A stretch of DNA of 64,000 nucleotides from Anaeramoeba flamelloides (taxonomy: Eukaryota > Metamonada > Anaeramoebidae). The stretch's first letter is position 1, and every line of letters starts with the position of its first letter. Below are positions 32,354-45,022 of this stretch, piece after piece. A model generated the notes under the pieces. That model saw nothing but the letters and a program-made list of their open reading frames with translations. It was not told the origin of the DNA and searched no databases. The position numbers and the translations under genes were made by a program. The stretch is from the NCBI GenBank assembly GCA_027625915.1, contig JANTQA010000023.1, positions 21,824,001 through 21,888,000 of the forward strand. Reading direction: 5' to 3'.

Positions 32354-33601
32354 AAATAAAACCACTGTAAAGCAAACATGTTCGAAACTTTTGTTTTAAT
32401 CGTTTTTTTATTTTTTTTCTTTGATAAAAAAAATCAAAAAAAATCCTAATTCAAATGGTTGATCGATTTAAAACTAACAACGATCAAGAATTAATACAAC
32501 AAAATAAGCTTTATTACCACAGATATATTTTATTGTTTTTTTACTCTTTTCTTTTTTTCAGTTTTATTGTTATTATTTCTTTTAATCTTTTCATCCCAAA
32601 TTATTTTCTCAAAAAAAAAGAAAATCCAAATTAATAAAGAAAGAACTTTTTTTTTTTTGATACAAACTCAAAAAAAATCAATTACCCAACTTTATAGGCA
32701 GCTCAGTTATTTCATAATAATTTTAGTTAAATAAAATTATATTACGAGTGCCAAGCTATCACATCTAGATCACACTTCTTAGTACTTGTGATACAACTTG
32801 AGAACAAAAAAAAGGTGCGAAATGTCATATTACAGAGATATCACACTGTGACAGGTCATTTTTTATCCAATTTGGCACACTTTTGTTGTGTGACAGGGCT
32901 TTATACTTTTGTGTCCGAGAATTATTTTTATTAGGGTATTGTACAATATTTGTAAATCCAAAATTATTTTGTAGAACAGTGAAAAAAATCTAGTATATGA
33001 AAATAATCTGAGGACAAGATTTTGAATTGTGAATATTAGTAAAATTATTGTGTAATTTCATTTATTTACAATCAAATTCCTTTTTTTAAGAATCGAATTT
33101 TTTCAATTATAACTCCCCCACTTATTAGAATGATGATTGATGAAATCACACTTGTTCAAAACACCATTCAATCAATCAAAAAACAAGAAGAAAGATTATC
33201 ATTTTCCAAACTCTAGTAAACCTCAATAAAACTCGATTGTTTTTCAAAAAAAGTTGATCAACATTAGGCTATCAAACAATTACTCGAGTATTCTAGATGA
33301 CACCTTACTTTGATGAACTTTAGGTAGGTTTATTCCTAATCTCATAAAAAAAATTGGTTATTTATAATAAGGATTTCATTGAAATTAGACAAAAATTTTA
33401 CTAATACTCACAATTAAAAATCTTGTCAGGGATTTTTTTCATGTCCGGTATTTTTTTCCCTACTATACTTTTTTTTTTGTTCATTTTGAAATGTAAAAAA
33501 AATGAAAAATCGAGTTGATCGCTGAATGTGTAATCTAATTATAGATTAAAAAAAGGTGAAAATGTGATTATTATTTTTTTTTTATTAACCTAGAGAAAAT
33601 A
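32354..33601. other. 3' flank of LC8, nothing recognised
   Basis: A/T-rich. 32740-32910 is locally richer in G+C (ATCACACTGTGACAGG, TTGTGTGACAGGGC) with repeated GTGACA motifs, but no ORF and no repeat partner in the window. Confidence 0.4.
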
Positions 33602-33832
33602 AGCTTAATTTCAAAAATAGGGGCAGCTTTTTCATCAGTAAAAAATTTCTTTAATTGTTTATTTTTTTTTGAATAATAATGCATTTTACAAAAGTGTTTA
33701 GAGATAATAACCAATATAGGCTAATAAATAAAAATATAGTGTAATTATTTTATTTTTTAAAAGATAAACGAAAAAAAGAAAAAAATAATAATAAAAAAGT
33801 TTGCCCCTAATTTTGAAATTTGGCTTAGTGAT
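33602..33832. mobile_element. MITE family J, copy 2
   Basis: Ends CTTAATTTCAAAAATAGGGGCA and, as complement, TGCCCCTAATTTTGAAATT are near-perfect inverted repeats. The body matches 30002-30232. The minus-strand frame at 33698-33883 is repeat sequence. Confidence 0.7.
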
Positions 33833-34206
33833 TAAGGTTTCCTTTTCCGGAAACTTGAAAAATGATATTCTTGTGTTGGGCATCAGGACTTGTTATTTTG
33901 GTTATTAACTTATTGATCTTAGACTTAGTATGGATTTTAAATAGTGGATAAAAAATGAATTTTTCACAATAATTTTATTTTTTTTTCTTGAAATCCAAAT
34001 TATAGAGTTTAAGGCTAATGATTGGAATACAAGTTATAAAAAAATCTGATTAGTGAGCTGTCAATTGATATTTTTATTTTGCTTTTATTTTGATTTGTGG
34101 TGCTTTCAAAAATATTGTTTTTTTTTAAGGTAACTGAGTAAAAGGCTAATGAATATTTCAATTGAATTCCCACAAACCACATTTTTTATTATATATCCCC
34201 ACAGCC

Positions 34207-34748
34207 TAAACTTTATTTCTGTCAAAAAACCCAAAATTTTTTTCAAATATCAAGTATTTTTTTTATAACTGGCCTTTGAAAAATAAATAAGAAATAAGAA
34301 GAAAAAATAAGCATCAAAAAAAAGATTTGTTGATATACATATAAAGTCAAAACGTATAAATTAATATATTTTCTTAAAAAACTTAAAAACTCAAATTCTT
34401 ATTGACTTATTCAATAAAAACAAAAATGTTCCTTTTGATCTTCAATTAAGGATCCAAATAACATTCCTTTAGAATTAAATATGATTTTTAAACTAACATC
34501 CCCACTCTTTCAGTAACATAAGAATATCACATTTTTACCAAGTGAATAGGGTTCTTGTAATAAAAAAAATGCAAATGAATTATTTTTTCAAAAAATAATA
34601 GAAAAAAAAATCAAAAAAATGTGAAAAAATATGAAAAAATGATTTTGATTTTGAAAATTTCCAAAATTAATTTTTTCTTCAAATATCTAACAAGTCCTTT
34701 AAACAGATGTAATTTACTTACCACAACTGGGCCCATTTGACTGGAAAA
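34207..34748. mobile_element. MITE family D, copy 3
   Basis: The left end ATTTCTGTCAAAAAACCCA and right end complement of TGGGCCCATTTGACTGGAAA match copy 2. The body shares TTTTTTTCAAATATCAAGTA and TTTTGATCTTCAATTAAGGA. Confidence 0.7.
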
Positions 34749-34791
34749 TAGTTTATTAGCCTTAGACTCTTCAATTTGGATTCCGGAGATA

Positions 34792-34988
34792 CAGTCAGTT
34801 CCACTTTTAAAACACAAACTTTCAACGAAATTTAAGGAACAAAAAAATCTCAAATTAAGGCACAAAATTTTTAATTATTTTTTTTTACAATTTATTTTAC
34901 TAGAATCTGAATTTTGTTCCTTAATTTGAGATTTTTATTGTACCTTAAATTTCGTTGAAAGTTTGTGCCTTAAAAGTGGAACTGACTG
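34792..34988. mobile_element. Small palindromic MITE, clean copy with TA target duplication
   Basis: 197 bp with inverted ends CAGTCAGTTCCACTTTTAA, flanked by TA on both sides (34790-34791 and 34989-34990), the target duplication of Tc1/mariner elements. The arms stay paired for about 80 bp. A second copy lies at 30991-31184. Confidence 0.8.
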
Positions 34989-35149
34989 TATAAAAATAAA
35001 ATAAAGTTTTGAACCACTTTTAAAATCCTGACCAAGTACAAGATTGATCAGTTAAAAACAAAAATAACTCGAATTTACACCTAAACCAAGATAATATTTT
35101 TTTTTTCCAGTTTCAGGAATTGTAAAACTTAAGAGGTGAAAAACTTACT

Positions 35150-36365
35150 CTTTAAGGAAGCAGATAAATCTTAATATTTGGAAAAATTTTAATTGTGACA
35201 ATTTTCATAATAATAATTTTTGAGTGACAAGGGTATATCGAAACTTTGAAAATAAAATATGATAAAGTAATATATTGGTCAAAAGAAAACGAAACCAAAG
35301 TAAAAGCGATTTAAATCCTGAATTTTACAATTTTTTGAGCATTTTTTTTTTGATTAAATTCTTGTTTTTATTAAATATAGATTTTGAATTATGAAATCTG
35401 TCAATACTTGGAATTAATCCAAGAATAAATCAAAAAATTGACATGAAATTTGTGTATTGTTAAAATATTTTCTTTTAGAAGTCCCAACACGAAAGATCAC
35501 ATTTCCTAATAGAATTATTGAAATGAAGAATGAGATAAAAAAAAAATTGACGAAAGTATATTTTTGAAGATATGTTTTCTTTATCTTCTTAATTTCTAAG
35601 GGGATAAATACCGAAATGACTTGAATTTCTGACCTCATTCATATTTACTATTATTTTACAAAACAAAATTTTACAAAATTGTTTTCAAAATTATTGTTTC
35701 AATTTTATTTTATAAAAATAAACCAAAGATAAATAATATTACTTGTAGTAATTAAAATAAAGGGATTGAATAATCGGAATCAAAAAAACAATTAATACAA
35801 TTTTAACCAAAGGAAAAGATAAATATAGAAAAAATTTCAATCAGATTAAGAATATTTTTGAGTTTTCAATTTAATATGAGATAAATAATTATCAAATCAA
35901 ACAAATATGTAAAATAAATTTTTATTTCTGAAAAGGAATTTAAATTATATCATATTAACCCGAAAAAAAAGAGAATTGGATGAAAATAGGATTGTTTAAT
36001 TCATTTTGGAAATTCTTTCGAAATAAAAAGTAGTTTGTTAATCAATAATTTTACCTACAAAGGTTTTATTGGAAGTTTAAAAATAAAACCAAGTAAAAAA
36101 GAAGGAATTATATCAAATATTATAGATAAGATTAAGAAATAAATGATTTTTATTTTTTTTTTTTATTGATCAATTTTTTCATTTTTTTGATTTACATTTT
36201 TTTGTTGGTTTGTAAATATATTATACTAGGATATAACCAACTCTCATATTGTTTAAAATATCAATATATTTAATTAAAGAAATGATTTGACTAATCCACT
36301 TTCACATAAACGTAGGAACTCAAAATTTGGTAAAATGTACCTACCCCCATTAATAATTTAAAAAA
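35150..36365. mobile_element. Element A family, copy 3 (right part)
   Basis: Parallel to 3918-5180 and 6285-8100: AAGGAAGCA.ATAAAT, TTTTTGAGTGACA, GAAAAGAT.AAACGAAACC and the right end TTTCACATAAACGTAGGAACTC. The minus-strand frame 35414-35638 lies in the repeat and is not a gene. Confidence 0.6.
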
Positions 36366-36389
36366 AAGCAAAAATTTTCTTTTTATTTC

Positions 36390-36560
36390 TTAAATTAAAA
36401 ATACTGCAGTTTGATTATTGGGTGTTTACAAGAATTGAGTAAACTAGTAAATTTTACTCTATTTTTTTTTTTTTTTTTTGTAATCTAAAATAGATAGACA
36501 CTTGATGTTACCCTACAACACTCCACTATACTTGATGATACTTGAAAATACTCAACGATA
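36390..36560. repeat. Decayed family I remnant
   Basis: ACAAGAATTGAGTAAACTAG with the TTTTACTCTATTTTTTTT block, then a row of degenerate CACTTGATG.TAC units (36500-36555). Confidence 0.4.
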
Positions 36561-38868
36561 TATTATTTATTTATATAATATTCTACCTAATAATTTTTCA
36601 ATAATCTTGACCTTTCCACCCAGTACTATTTATCTTTAAATTTTATTGAAATTGATTAATATTTACCTTTGATAATTTGATATAATCTATTTCCTAATTA
36701 ATATTTTCATCATATTTTTTTGGAAATTTTAATCGTTCTGATATAATGTGTTCAAAACCAAAAATTTTTTTAATTTTTTTTGAGTTTGTATTTTCTTTTA
36801 TTAATTAGAATATTGACTTAATCAATTTTTGCAGCATTTTTATAAATGATTCCCAGAGAAAATCGATTAATTTTTTAAAAAAAATTATTTTTTTAATGTA
36901 TCTAAATAAAAATCAAATTGAATTCTTATTGAATCAGATTAAAAAGAACTAGTAAAAAAAATAATTACCCAACAATATTGATTTGAATATTTGAAATTTA
37001 GAACATGTTAGCAAATTTTTTTTTTTAACAAAAATTAAGTTTTATTTGTTTAAAACTATCATAATATGGTGGAAAAAAGTGTTATTGTCAAATTGATTTT
37101 CCAAAAAATTCAAATTTAATTGTAAACATTACTGAAAAAAAAAACACAAGTGAATATTTTTTTTTTTATTTTTCGAATCGCTTTGGATAATCAATTTGAT
37201 AATGAGACTTTTTTCCATTTGGCAATTTTTTTCCAAAATAATTATACCTTATTGTAGTTTTTTTAAAAATAACTTTCTTTTTCTAGCCTAATTTCTAAAT
37301 ATTTGATTTTGTATAAATTATTTGATTGTAATATTTTTTTATTGTTTATATCTGTTCCAAATTCTTGAATAATTTTATAGATTATTATAATTTTTTTTTA
37401 AATTTCATGTTTTGACCATTAAAATTTTGGGATCTTGCTATAGTAACATTAGAATTGAGTTTAATTAAGATATTTTTTTTCAATAAAAAATTCCCTTGTT
37501 TGATAGAAATAAACTACAATTCAAAATTTTTAACACACCAAAATTCAATTTTTGAAAAAAAAAAAATCTTATTAATAAATTCAAGAAGAAATTCCAATGT
37601 AAAACCATTTAGTAATTGAAATATTAACAAATTTTTCATAAATTACAATACCTATTAAGGGAAAAATAAATAAATATCAATTCTAATATGTCCTTGATAA
37701 AATTAAGCACTATTTTTTTCTGATTAATATTTTTGAAAATCTAAGTTCATAACTTAATTCCATTAAACACTGTGATATTTTTTTTTAGAATAAAAACAAT
37801 CTCAACTTTTGAATATCGAAAATATTTTTTGAAATTACTGTGCACTTTTTTATTTTTTGAAAAATTGGGGTTGAGAAAAGCTTGAAATCAAAGAATAAGT
37901 TAATATATTAAATTAGGATGGTTTTCCAGAGAGTTTATCTTTTTAGTTTAACTTTTTTTTAATTACCATTTAAAACTAAAAAAAAACATTTGAAGACCAA
38001 ATTAGTGCCTTTTGTGAAAAAAAAATTCCCATAATTTAGAATTTGTTTTTGTAAATGAGTTAAAACAAGATATAGTATCTAAAAATATACAAAATTTCAA
38101 GTTTGAATTCAATGATTTTGGCAAAAAATGTTTTCAAGAAAAAGTTAAATTGAAACTTTATTTATTTTTATTTTATCATTTAGTTTTTTTAATTGTATTA
38201 ATGTAAAGTATTTGATCAGTTTTTAATTTTTAGTGTTTTTTGGGCCGTAGGGACATATATTATCGGCAGTGTGCTAAAAATTTTGCAGAAAAGAGCAAAA
38301 CAAAAAAAAATGTACTGGTAAATTTGTTTAAATTATATCATAAATATTGATCGATCATATGATTAGATACCATCAACTAATTTTATTTGAGTTCTTCTAT
38401 TTTCAAAGAATGAAACATTTACCTAATATCAATCGTTCCAAAAAATATTCGATATAACGAAACAAATTACTTAATTCAAAAAATAAAATTAAAGAAGAAA
38501 CAAAAAACTAAAAGATGTCAAAATGATTTTCATATTTTTCAAAAAATCAAAATTATTTCCAATTTCAATAACATTGTAATAGTGTGATTCTTTGGACATT
38601 TTTTTAACTGTGTGAAAAATTTTGAATTTGAGTTTAATTGTTTTCATTTATTTGAATAATCCTGGAATAATAAATAAAAAACGATTAATAAGAGAGACAA
38701 AAGTTCAGTGATTTTAATAAGTTAGAATTGTTTATTAAAGAAACAAATAAAATTTTATATACTTTATTTATTTTATTAAACTATGTTTAAAAAATAATAA
38801 TAATATTTTTAATTATAATTATTAAATATTTGTATTATTTTATTAATGATAAATTAAAATAAACAAAA
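36561..38868. other. Non-coding; one 150-bp MITE and a scrap related to element E
   Basis: The 148-bp palindromic MITE at 37070-37217 has ends TGGAAAAAAGTGTTATTGTC against the complement of GATAATGAGACTTTTTTCCA. About 38310-38390 (GGTAAATTTGTTTAAATTAT, GATCGATCATATGATTAGAT) resembles the open segment of transposon E (10520-10600). The rest is A/T-rich with nothing seen. Confidence 0.5.
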
Positions 38869-41800
38869 TTACCAAATAACTTTTAACATTTTTTTTGGGT
38901 GATCTCTAGTTTCTTCAAATTGTATGATTTCTGGTTCTGCTTGGTTTTCAATTTTCATGATTGATCCTAAATTATTAACTGTTCCACAATAATTAGGAGC
39001 GGAAAAGATGGTAACGACTTGTTCTGAATGGTTTAAATTAAATCCTTCTTGGATTAGTTGATGTGCCCTTACAATTAATGACAATTTATTATTTTTTAAA
39101 AATGATTTGGAAATATTTTCTCCAAAGGTGTAGCCTGCCCCTCTAAAACTTTGATTAAATCCATCACGTTCATCTGGATCGCTCCACATTAGATCACAAA
39201 GTGGGCCAAAAAATGGAATATCCTTAAATCTATCAAGCGTTCTAATATCTTTGACTTTTTCGATATCTGGTGATAATCCACCATGAATTGCTAAGATCTA
39301 TAAAATAAATTGAAGAATATTTTTTTAATTATTTTGTTTTATTAGATAATGATTTTATTAGTCATTAAATTTAAAGATTTCAAATTTCAAAAAAGTTATT
39401 TTTATTATTATAATTATTCAAAAAGAAGTGTAAAATACACTCTAGATGCCCGTATATTTCATTTTCCTTTCAAAGTGGGCTTTCATCGTAAAATCTGAGA
39501 TTTCACTATTATTAATGAATGAAAATATTTTTTAATAAACTATTTTACAATAATTTTAACCCATTGATATTTAGAGAAATGTTGTTCTTAAATTTTGAAC
39601 CGGTTTTTTCAATAATTTTTTCAAAAAAAAATGAAACATTTGCCAATTTTTCACTTTTTAATAACTTTATTTTTAAATAAACACTTATTGGTTAATAAGG
39701 GATCTTGGATCAAAAATTATTTTTAAAGATATTTTAACAATTTAAGTTGAAAAATACAATGGTTCTATTAAGATTTTTTTCAAATTTAAGGGATTAGCGT
39801 TATCATAGATTCGTCTATAATTAAAGTATGTTGTGATTGGGTGTAAATGACATTAGTACTACATCATCTCATCTGGTTTACATGACTCTAAAAAATCCAT
39901 TAGTAAATATTATTGAAAAATAAATTATTAACTTTTTTAAGAAAGGATCACAATTAAAAATTGTAATTTTAAAAAAATTTTTTTAAATTACTTTTTCAAA
40001 TTTTAAAATAGAAAACAAAATAATAGTATTCTCAGTGTTTAAGGGATATTTTTGCAATTGAAATTTTAAGTATTATGTTTTTTTATCATGATTTGGTGGT
40101 TGGTAATTCTCAAAAATATTTCTTCAGTAAGATCAAAGAACGAAAAAATGGCATATTTTTATGATATTTTTCTTTCCTTGTTTCTGTGATTTCTGTTATT
40201 TCTGTTCTCGTATATCAAAATGAAAAAGAAGGTTAGGGGAAAAACAACTTTTTGAGAAAATATCCTATTAGATGAAAGTATAAAACCTTGAGGCATTGCT
40301 GAGAAGTTTCGATTATTTATTTTTGATATGTGAGTTAAGTTAAGAGGGTTTTTCATTTTCAACTAAGAAAGTCAAAATTGAGAAAAATTGCAAAAATTTT
40401 GGAATTATTATTTGTTATTTTCCGATTAGGTTAATATTTGCAAAGTGAATGTAAAAGTTCGTTGGTATTGAATAAAATCCACCAAATCCTAATTTCTTAA
40501 AAAAGAAAGATCATTTTTTCTTATTTTAACTAACAAAGAAAATTTTTTTATTAAATTTACAAAAAGTGACTAATTTTTTACAAATTTAATTTCCATTTAG
40601 ATCTTTGGATACAAAAATCCACAAAACCGTTCCCACAAATACCCTCGGTACAATTTGTATTGAAACGAACCATTATGCTTTGTGAGATACGATACAAATA
40701 AAAAAAATTGTCAAACGAGAATAAATCAAATGTTTTAGGATATTTGGTAATGGAGATTCGGTTCAAAATATCAAATAAAGTAAAAACTTTTATTGAAAGG
40801 CTTTGTAGGGAACTTCAATTTAAGAAAAAACGAAAAGAATCAACACAAAAACGAAAAAACAAAAAGAAGGCCACAACTCCTTTGTAAGAATTGTTTTGAT
40901 TTCTGAATACAATGAAACAATTCAAGTAACCCAATTGTCAAAATTCATAGGCAATGTGATTTTTTAAAGTTAGAGTTGATTGTTGAAAATGTTTGGTTTG
41001 ATCGTCATTTTTTAGACAAGAAAATTGTGATTATTTTTCAATTTCATTTTCACGTTTCTTAATAAGGGTGTTCGAGTTTACGTATCTAAAAATTTCTTTT
41101 TCATTTTTCATTAAAAAATTGAAATAAAATGATTTTTTAATCCTAATTGGAGAATATTTGGGTGAATCTGGCTTTTCAATTTTTAATGATATTGGATCAA
41201 AATGTCTTGAGACAAATTGGAAAATTGCAAACGAAGTTCTTAATAATTAATAATTAGAACCTCCATGATTAATTATTTTTTCAATTTTTTAATTCCAAGA
41301 TTAATTCATTAATAACCAAACAACTCAAAAACCCAAAGAAAGATTAGTTTTGTTTCCTTTTTATAAAAAACTAATTGTAACATCAATATATTTTCATATA
41401 TTTGCGAATTAATTTGCCAAAATAATAGCATTGTTAAAATATTTTAATTTTTTCAAAAAAATTGAAATATTTAACAATTAATCTACATTTCGAGACAAAT
41501 TTGTTAAAGATATTTTGCAACTTTATAATCGGAATATTGATGATTCAACCTTTAAATTTGTCTCGAAATGTAGATTTTTTTCGAAAATTGTTCGGGCTTT
41601 TAATAAATACAAGTGATCATTTTTAATTGATAGGATAAACATAGTACCACTTATACGATATCGAATTTTTAGATGCATTTTAACATGACGCACCAATGTA
41701 ATTTAAATTCAATAACAAAATACTTTGATCTTAGACGCCTCCTTGGTAGACGCTAATTTCTTAAGAGTAAAAATTTAAATTTTTTTTTTTTCTTTTACAG

Positions 41801-43717
41801 TTAAGAGGTTATTTTTTTATACTTCAAAAGTGTTTTAAATCTTAATAAATATCTTTCAAATGAATAAACAATTATTTGGACTATTAAAGAATTATTTATT
41901 CTTTTAAATTGAAAAAAAATATTTTTTTTTTGATTTTTCGGTCGGGGTTTTTTTTAATTTTTGAAATAAACAGAAAATTTATTAAATTTTCGGTTTATTA
42001 CAAAAATTAAAAAAAAGCTAGGCACTCTACGGCACTCTACGGCACTCTACGGACCTTTTGTTAGGTTTTACAGAATTTAAAAGAATAGAGTAAAATCAAA
42101 GACATTTTACTCGATTCTTTTGAATCCTGAAGTACCGAAGACACTTTCAATATTTATCATATGTATTTTTTTTTATATTTCAGTTTTTTGGGATAATAAA
42201 AGTGTTTTCAAAACTATTAATTATTATCTCTTCAAGTAAATATCCCAAAGTTGAATTAAACTATACTTCATCCATCGCAGTGATTTAAAATTTTTTAACA
42301 CAAAAAACACCTTTTTTTCTTTTGAAAGGGTACTTTTAAAAAACGTAGTACTATTAACAACAATAAATAAAACAACCTCAAGATTTTTAAGAACTGGAAT
42401 ATTGATTATATTGTGAATAAACTCAATTAAAAAGCATGAAATGATAATTGTAGTAATAGGTTTGTCTAACTTGGAATTTTGAATTTTATTTTTTCATACT
42501 CGCAAAAGGGAGATAAAAATAAAAATTTGATTTGAATAACAAACCACAAATTATTCAAATTTGGGAAAATTGTTGTCGTAATTTTAAAAAACAAATTGTT
42601 GTTCTCTGTTAATTTCAAAGATTTTATTTCTTTTCCTAAACCGTGGGTATCAAATAAAAAAATAAAAATAAAATAAAAGTTGAAATAATTACACTATTAT
42701 TGATAATCCCTGCAATTGGAAGGTACTCAAACATGTCAGTAAAAATTCTCCAAACTGAAATATTCCCATATCTGTCTAGGCATTCTTGATAAAAACCGTA
42801 AACTTTTGTTGTTTGTTGACTTTCATGATTTCTTTAATTTTTTGAAGAAAAAGAAGTACAATTATGAGTATTATTGTTTGAGGATAAAGAAAAAAGAGTG
42901 TTACAACAAAAAAAAATTAAATTTGGTAATCATTAACAAAGAAAAAATGAGCTTTTGTTTGATGAATTTAAGATGAAAAAAATTAAATAAAAAAAAAAAA
43001 AAAAGGAACAAATAATTACCCTCTTAATAATGTAATTCTATCTGGGTAACGTACTAATTTTAAAAAAGATTTTTGGGGATAGTGTTTTGTAATAAAAAAA
43101 CGTGAAAATAAGTTGGTTTAACAAGAAAATTTAAAAAATAAAAAAAAAAATAAAAAAAAAAAAAAACAAAGTTTTCAGAGAAGGATTTTAATACCTTTTG
43201 TTGCAATTAGTAAAGTGATTGTTTCTACAGAAAAGGAACCCCGATCAACATAGTCACCAAGGAACAAGTATTTTTTATCAGGAACAGATCCGTGCTTGGA
43301 GAAAATGTGCAAAAGATCTGGGTATTGTCCGTGTGTGTCACCAACAATTATGATTGGTGCGGTAATATTTACAACATTTCCTTCTTTGAGAAAGATTTCT
43401 TTAGCTTTTTCACACAATTGGTAGATCTCATTTTCCAGCAAGATATTATAATTTAGTATTTCCTCAATTTGTTGATCAAGGGCGTAGTGCATATTTTTTT
43501 GTAAATTAACCTTTTTTGGTCTATTATTCTTATTTTTTGTTTTGTTATTTGTGCTTGTTTTTGTTTGGCTTTTGTTTTTGTTTGAATTATTTTTTTTTGG
43601 TTTGTTGTTCTTGGTTTGTTTGGATTTTGTTTTTGTTTTTGTTTTGTTTCTTTCTCTGCTAGAGGTTGTTTTATTTTTGCTATTGTTCTTTTTCTTTTTT
43701 TTTGTATTATTGCTCAT
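38869..43717 (-). CDS. PP2A-like PPP-family Ser/Thr phosphatase catalytic subunit, four exons
   Basis: Exons (minus): 43717-43195, 43053-43020 (only 34 nt), 42831-42693 and 39297-38869, joined in frame across GTATTA, GTAATT and GTAATT donors and AG acceptors. They give 374 residues. Residues 1-73 are a Lys/Asn/Thr-rich extension. The catalytic core follows: GDTHGQ (126-131; Thr where Val/Ile is usual), GDYVDRG (154-160), RGNHES (185-190), AIHGGLSP, WSDPDERDGF, RAHQL and SAPNYCG. All metal-binding Asp/His/Asn and the catalytic His are present. QTTKVYGFYQECLDRYGN and WRIFTDMFEYLP point to the PP2A/PP4/PP6 branch. The C-terminus KKMLKVIW lacks the YFL tail that PP2A, PP4 and PP6 carboxymethylate. 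Intron 3 (39298-42692) is full of repeats. A possible 5' leader intron ends at the AG touching the ATG; I infer this only from TTTCAG before it. Confidence 0.88.
39425..39600 (-). mobile_element. LINE 3' tail scrap (copy d) in phosphatase intron 3
   Basis: AAGTGTAAAATACACTCTAGATGCCC followed by CGTAAAATCTGAGATTTCAC parallels the 3' ends of the other minus-strand LINE copies (17505, 30430). Confidence 0.55.
39790..41755. repeat. Repeat family G, copy 2, split by family H
   Basis: 39790-40050 matches the left of 23250-24015 and about 41235-41755 its right. The ends TTAGCGTTATCATAG and the complement of GACGCTAA suggest inverted termini, so G is probably a DNA element. The intervening 40050-41235 includes family H. 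Confidence 0.5.
40760..41170. repeat. Repeat family H, copy 2
   Basis: Matches 15470-15740 strongly (TTCAAGTAACCCAATTGTCA, AATAAGGGTGTTCGAGTTTA). It is nested in family G inside the phosphatase intron. Minus-strand frames at 40159-40362 and 40578-40766 near it show no domain. Confidence 0.55.
41935..42140. repeat. Family I repeat with perfect 10-bp minisatellite
   Basis: Three exact tandem copies of GGCACTCTAC at 42021-42050, then the palindromic segment 42060-42130 (TACAGAATTTAAAAGAATAG against CGATTCTTTTGAATCCTG). It lies in phosphatase intron 3. Confidence 0.7.
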
Positions 43718-44982
43718 CTGAAATTGAAAAAAAAAAATATAATTACAAATAATGATTAATTTTTTGAAACATTCAAACAGTTTGAAATTAATTAAATTTG
43801 TTAATAAATAGGGCTGAAGACAAAAGTTTTTCAAGGTGAATATTATTTCTTTAGTGTCAATATTTTAATCTTTTTCTTCATCCATAAATGAATTGTATTT
43901 GACCAAACTTTTATTTAGTTTTTTCAAAATTTCGTTGACAATTAACATTAATTGCCAAAAAAAAATTGTATTTTAACTTACAAGAATTTTACAATTCAAT
44001 CTAGTAATTCAAGAGTAATTTTATTTTTAGGTAATAGGGTAAAGTTATTTTTTACCAACCAAATTAATAATTTTTATGTAAATTATGGCTCTTCAAATAA
44101 CCCGAAGATGCTTGGTAACCCAGGTGTATCATTAAAAACAGTATTTTTTTTTTATTTCTACAAGTCATAAATGCTAATTGATCCAAGAAAGGTAACAGTT
44201 ATACATATGGTATTGATTTTGATAATTCCTATTATTAAAAATACACTCAAACAAAAAAATGAAGGATCCAATATGAAAATTTTACTCCAAAGTTGAGACT
44301 TTGTTAAATCATAATTTTCGACATTAAAAACCCAATAAAAAGTAGAACATTTAATAATTGGTAAATTTCAAAAAAATTGATAAAATTCCTTTCATTATTT
44401 TTTATTGTCTAGTAACAAAAAAGAATATATTTAATATTTTTTTTCTTTATCTTGAAATTGAAAAATAAAGTAAATACCTAATTGTTTAATACAAAACCAA
44501 TATTTTATTTTCATATTGGGAATGAATTTTTTCTTTTAAAAGTTTGATCAATTTTTTCTCATTTTCAAAAAGTTCAAAATCCCTAAATCTTTTCCAAATT
44601 ATTTTAAAAATAATATTTTTATTGGAAGAAGAAAGAAAGGTTATTTTGTATATAGGAATTCTACAAAAATATACTTTAAAAGAAAAACTACTAAATTAAA
44701 AATAATTTTGTTAAAAAAGATAAACTTATTTTCAAAGAAATTGGAATTATTTGCAGCTTGAGAAAAAAATTTATTTTTTGATTAAAATAACAGACCAAAT
44801 AACTTTTTTCTTTATATTGAACAAACAAATATAAGAAAAATCACCCCACTATTACATTAAAAATGTTCCTAAAACATCATTTTAAAACCCTGGAAATTTC
44901 AACTTTTAACCTAAGAAATATTTTTTATCTTTTAATTATTTCAACATAATCATTAATAAAAATTTTGCAACAAACACCATAC

Positions 44983-45022
<40 letters not shown>

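Larger units (their letters stand above)
33893..35140. repeat. Palindromic element (as at 6505-7080), split by two MITEs
   Basis: The left arm 33893-34150 matches 6570-6790 (AATAGTGG, CCAAATT.TAGAGTTTAAG, AAGTTATAAAAAAAT). The right arm about 34995-35140 carries TTTTGAACCACTTTTAAAA and GTACAAGAT, the complement of the left arm. Between them lie MITE D3 and the small MITE at 34792-34988. Confidence 0.6.

Noticed and set aside
42021-42050. CRISPR-like direct repeats
   Set aside because: Only three contiguous 10-bp units with no spacers, in a eukaryotic intron; it is a minisatellite.
43952-44170. Plus-strand 72-codon frame upstream of the phosphatase gene
   Set aside because: No recognisable motif; ends in low-complexity Phe/Tyr over poly-T.
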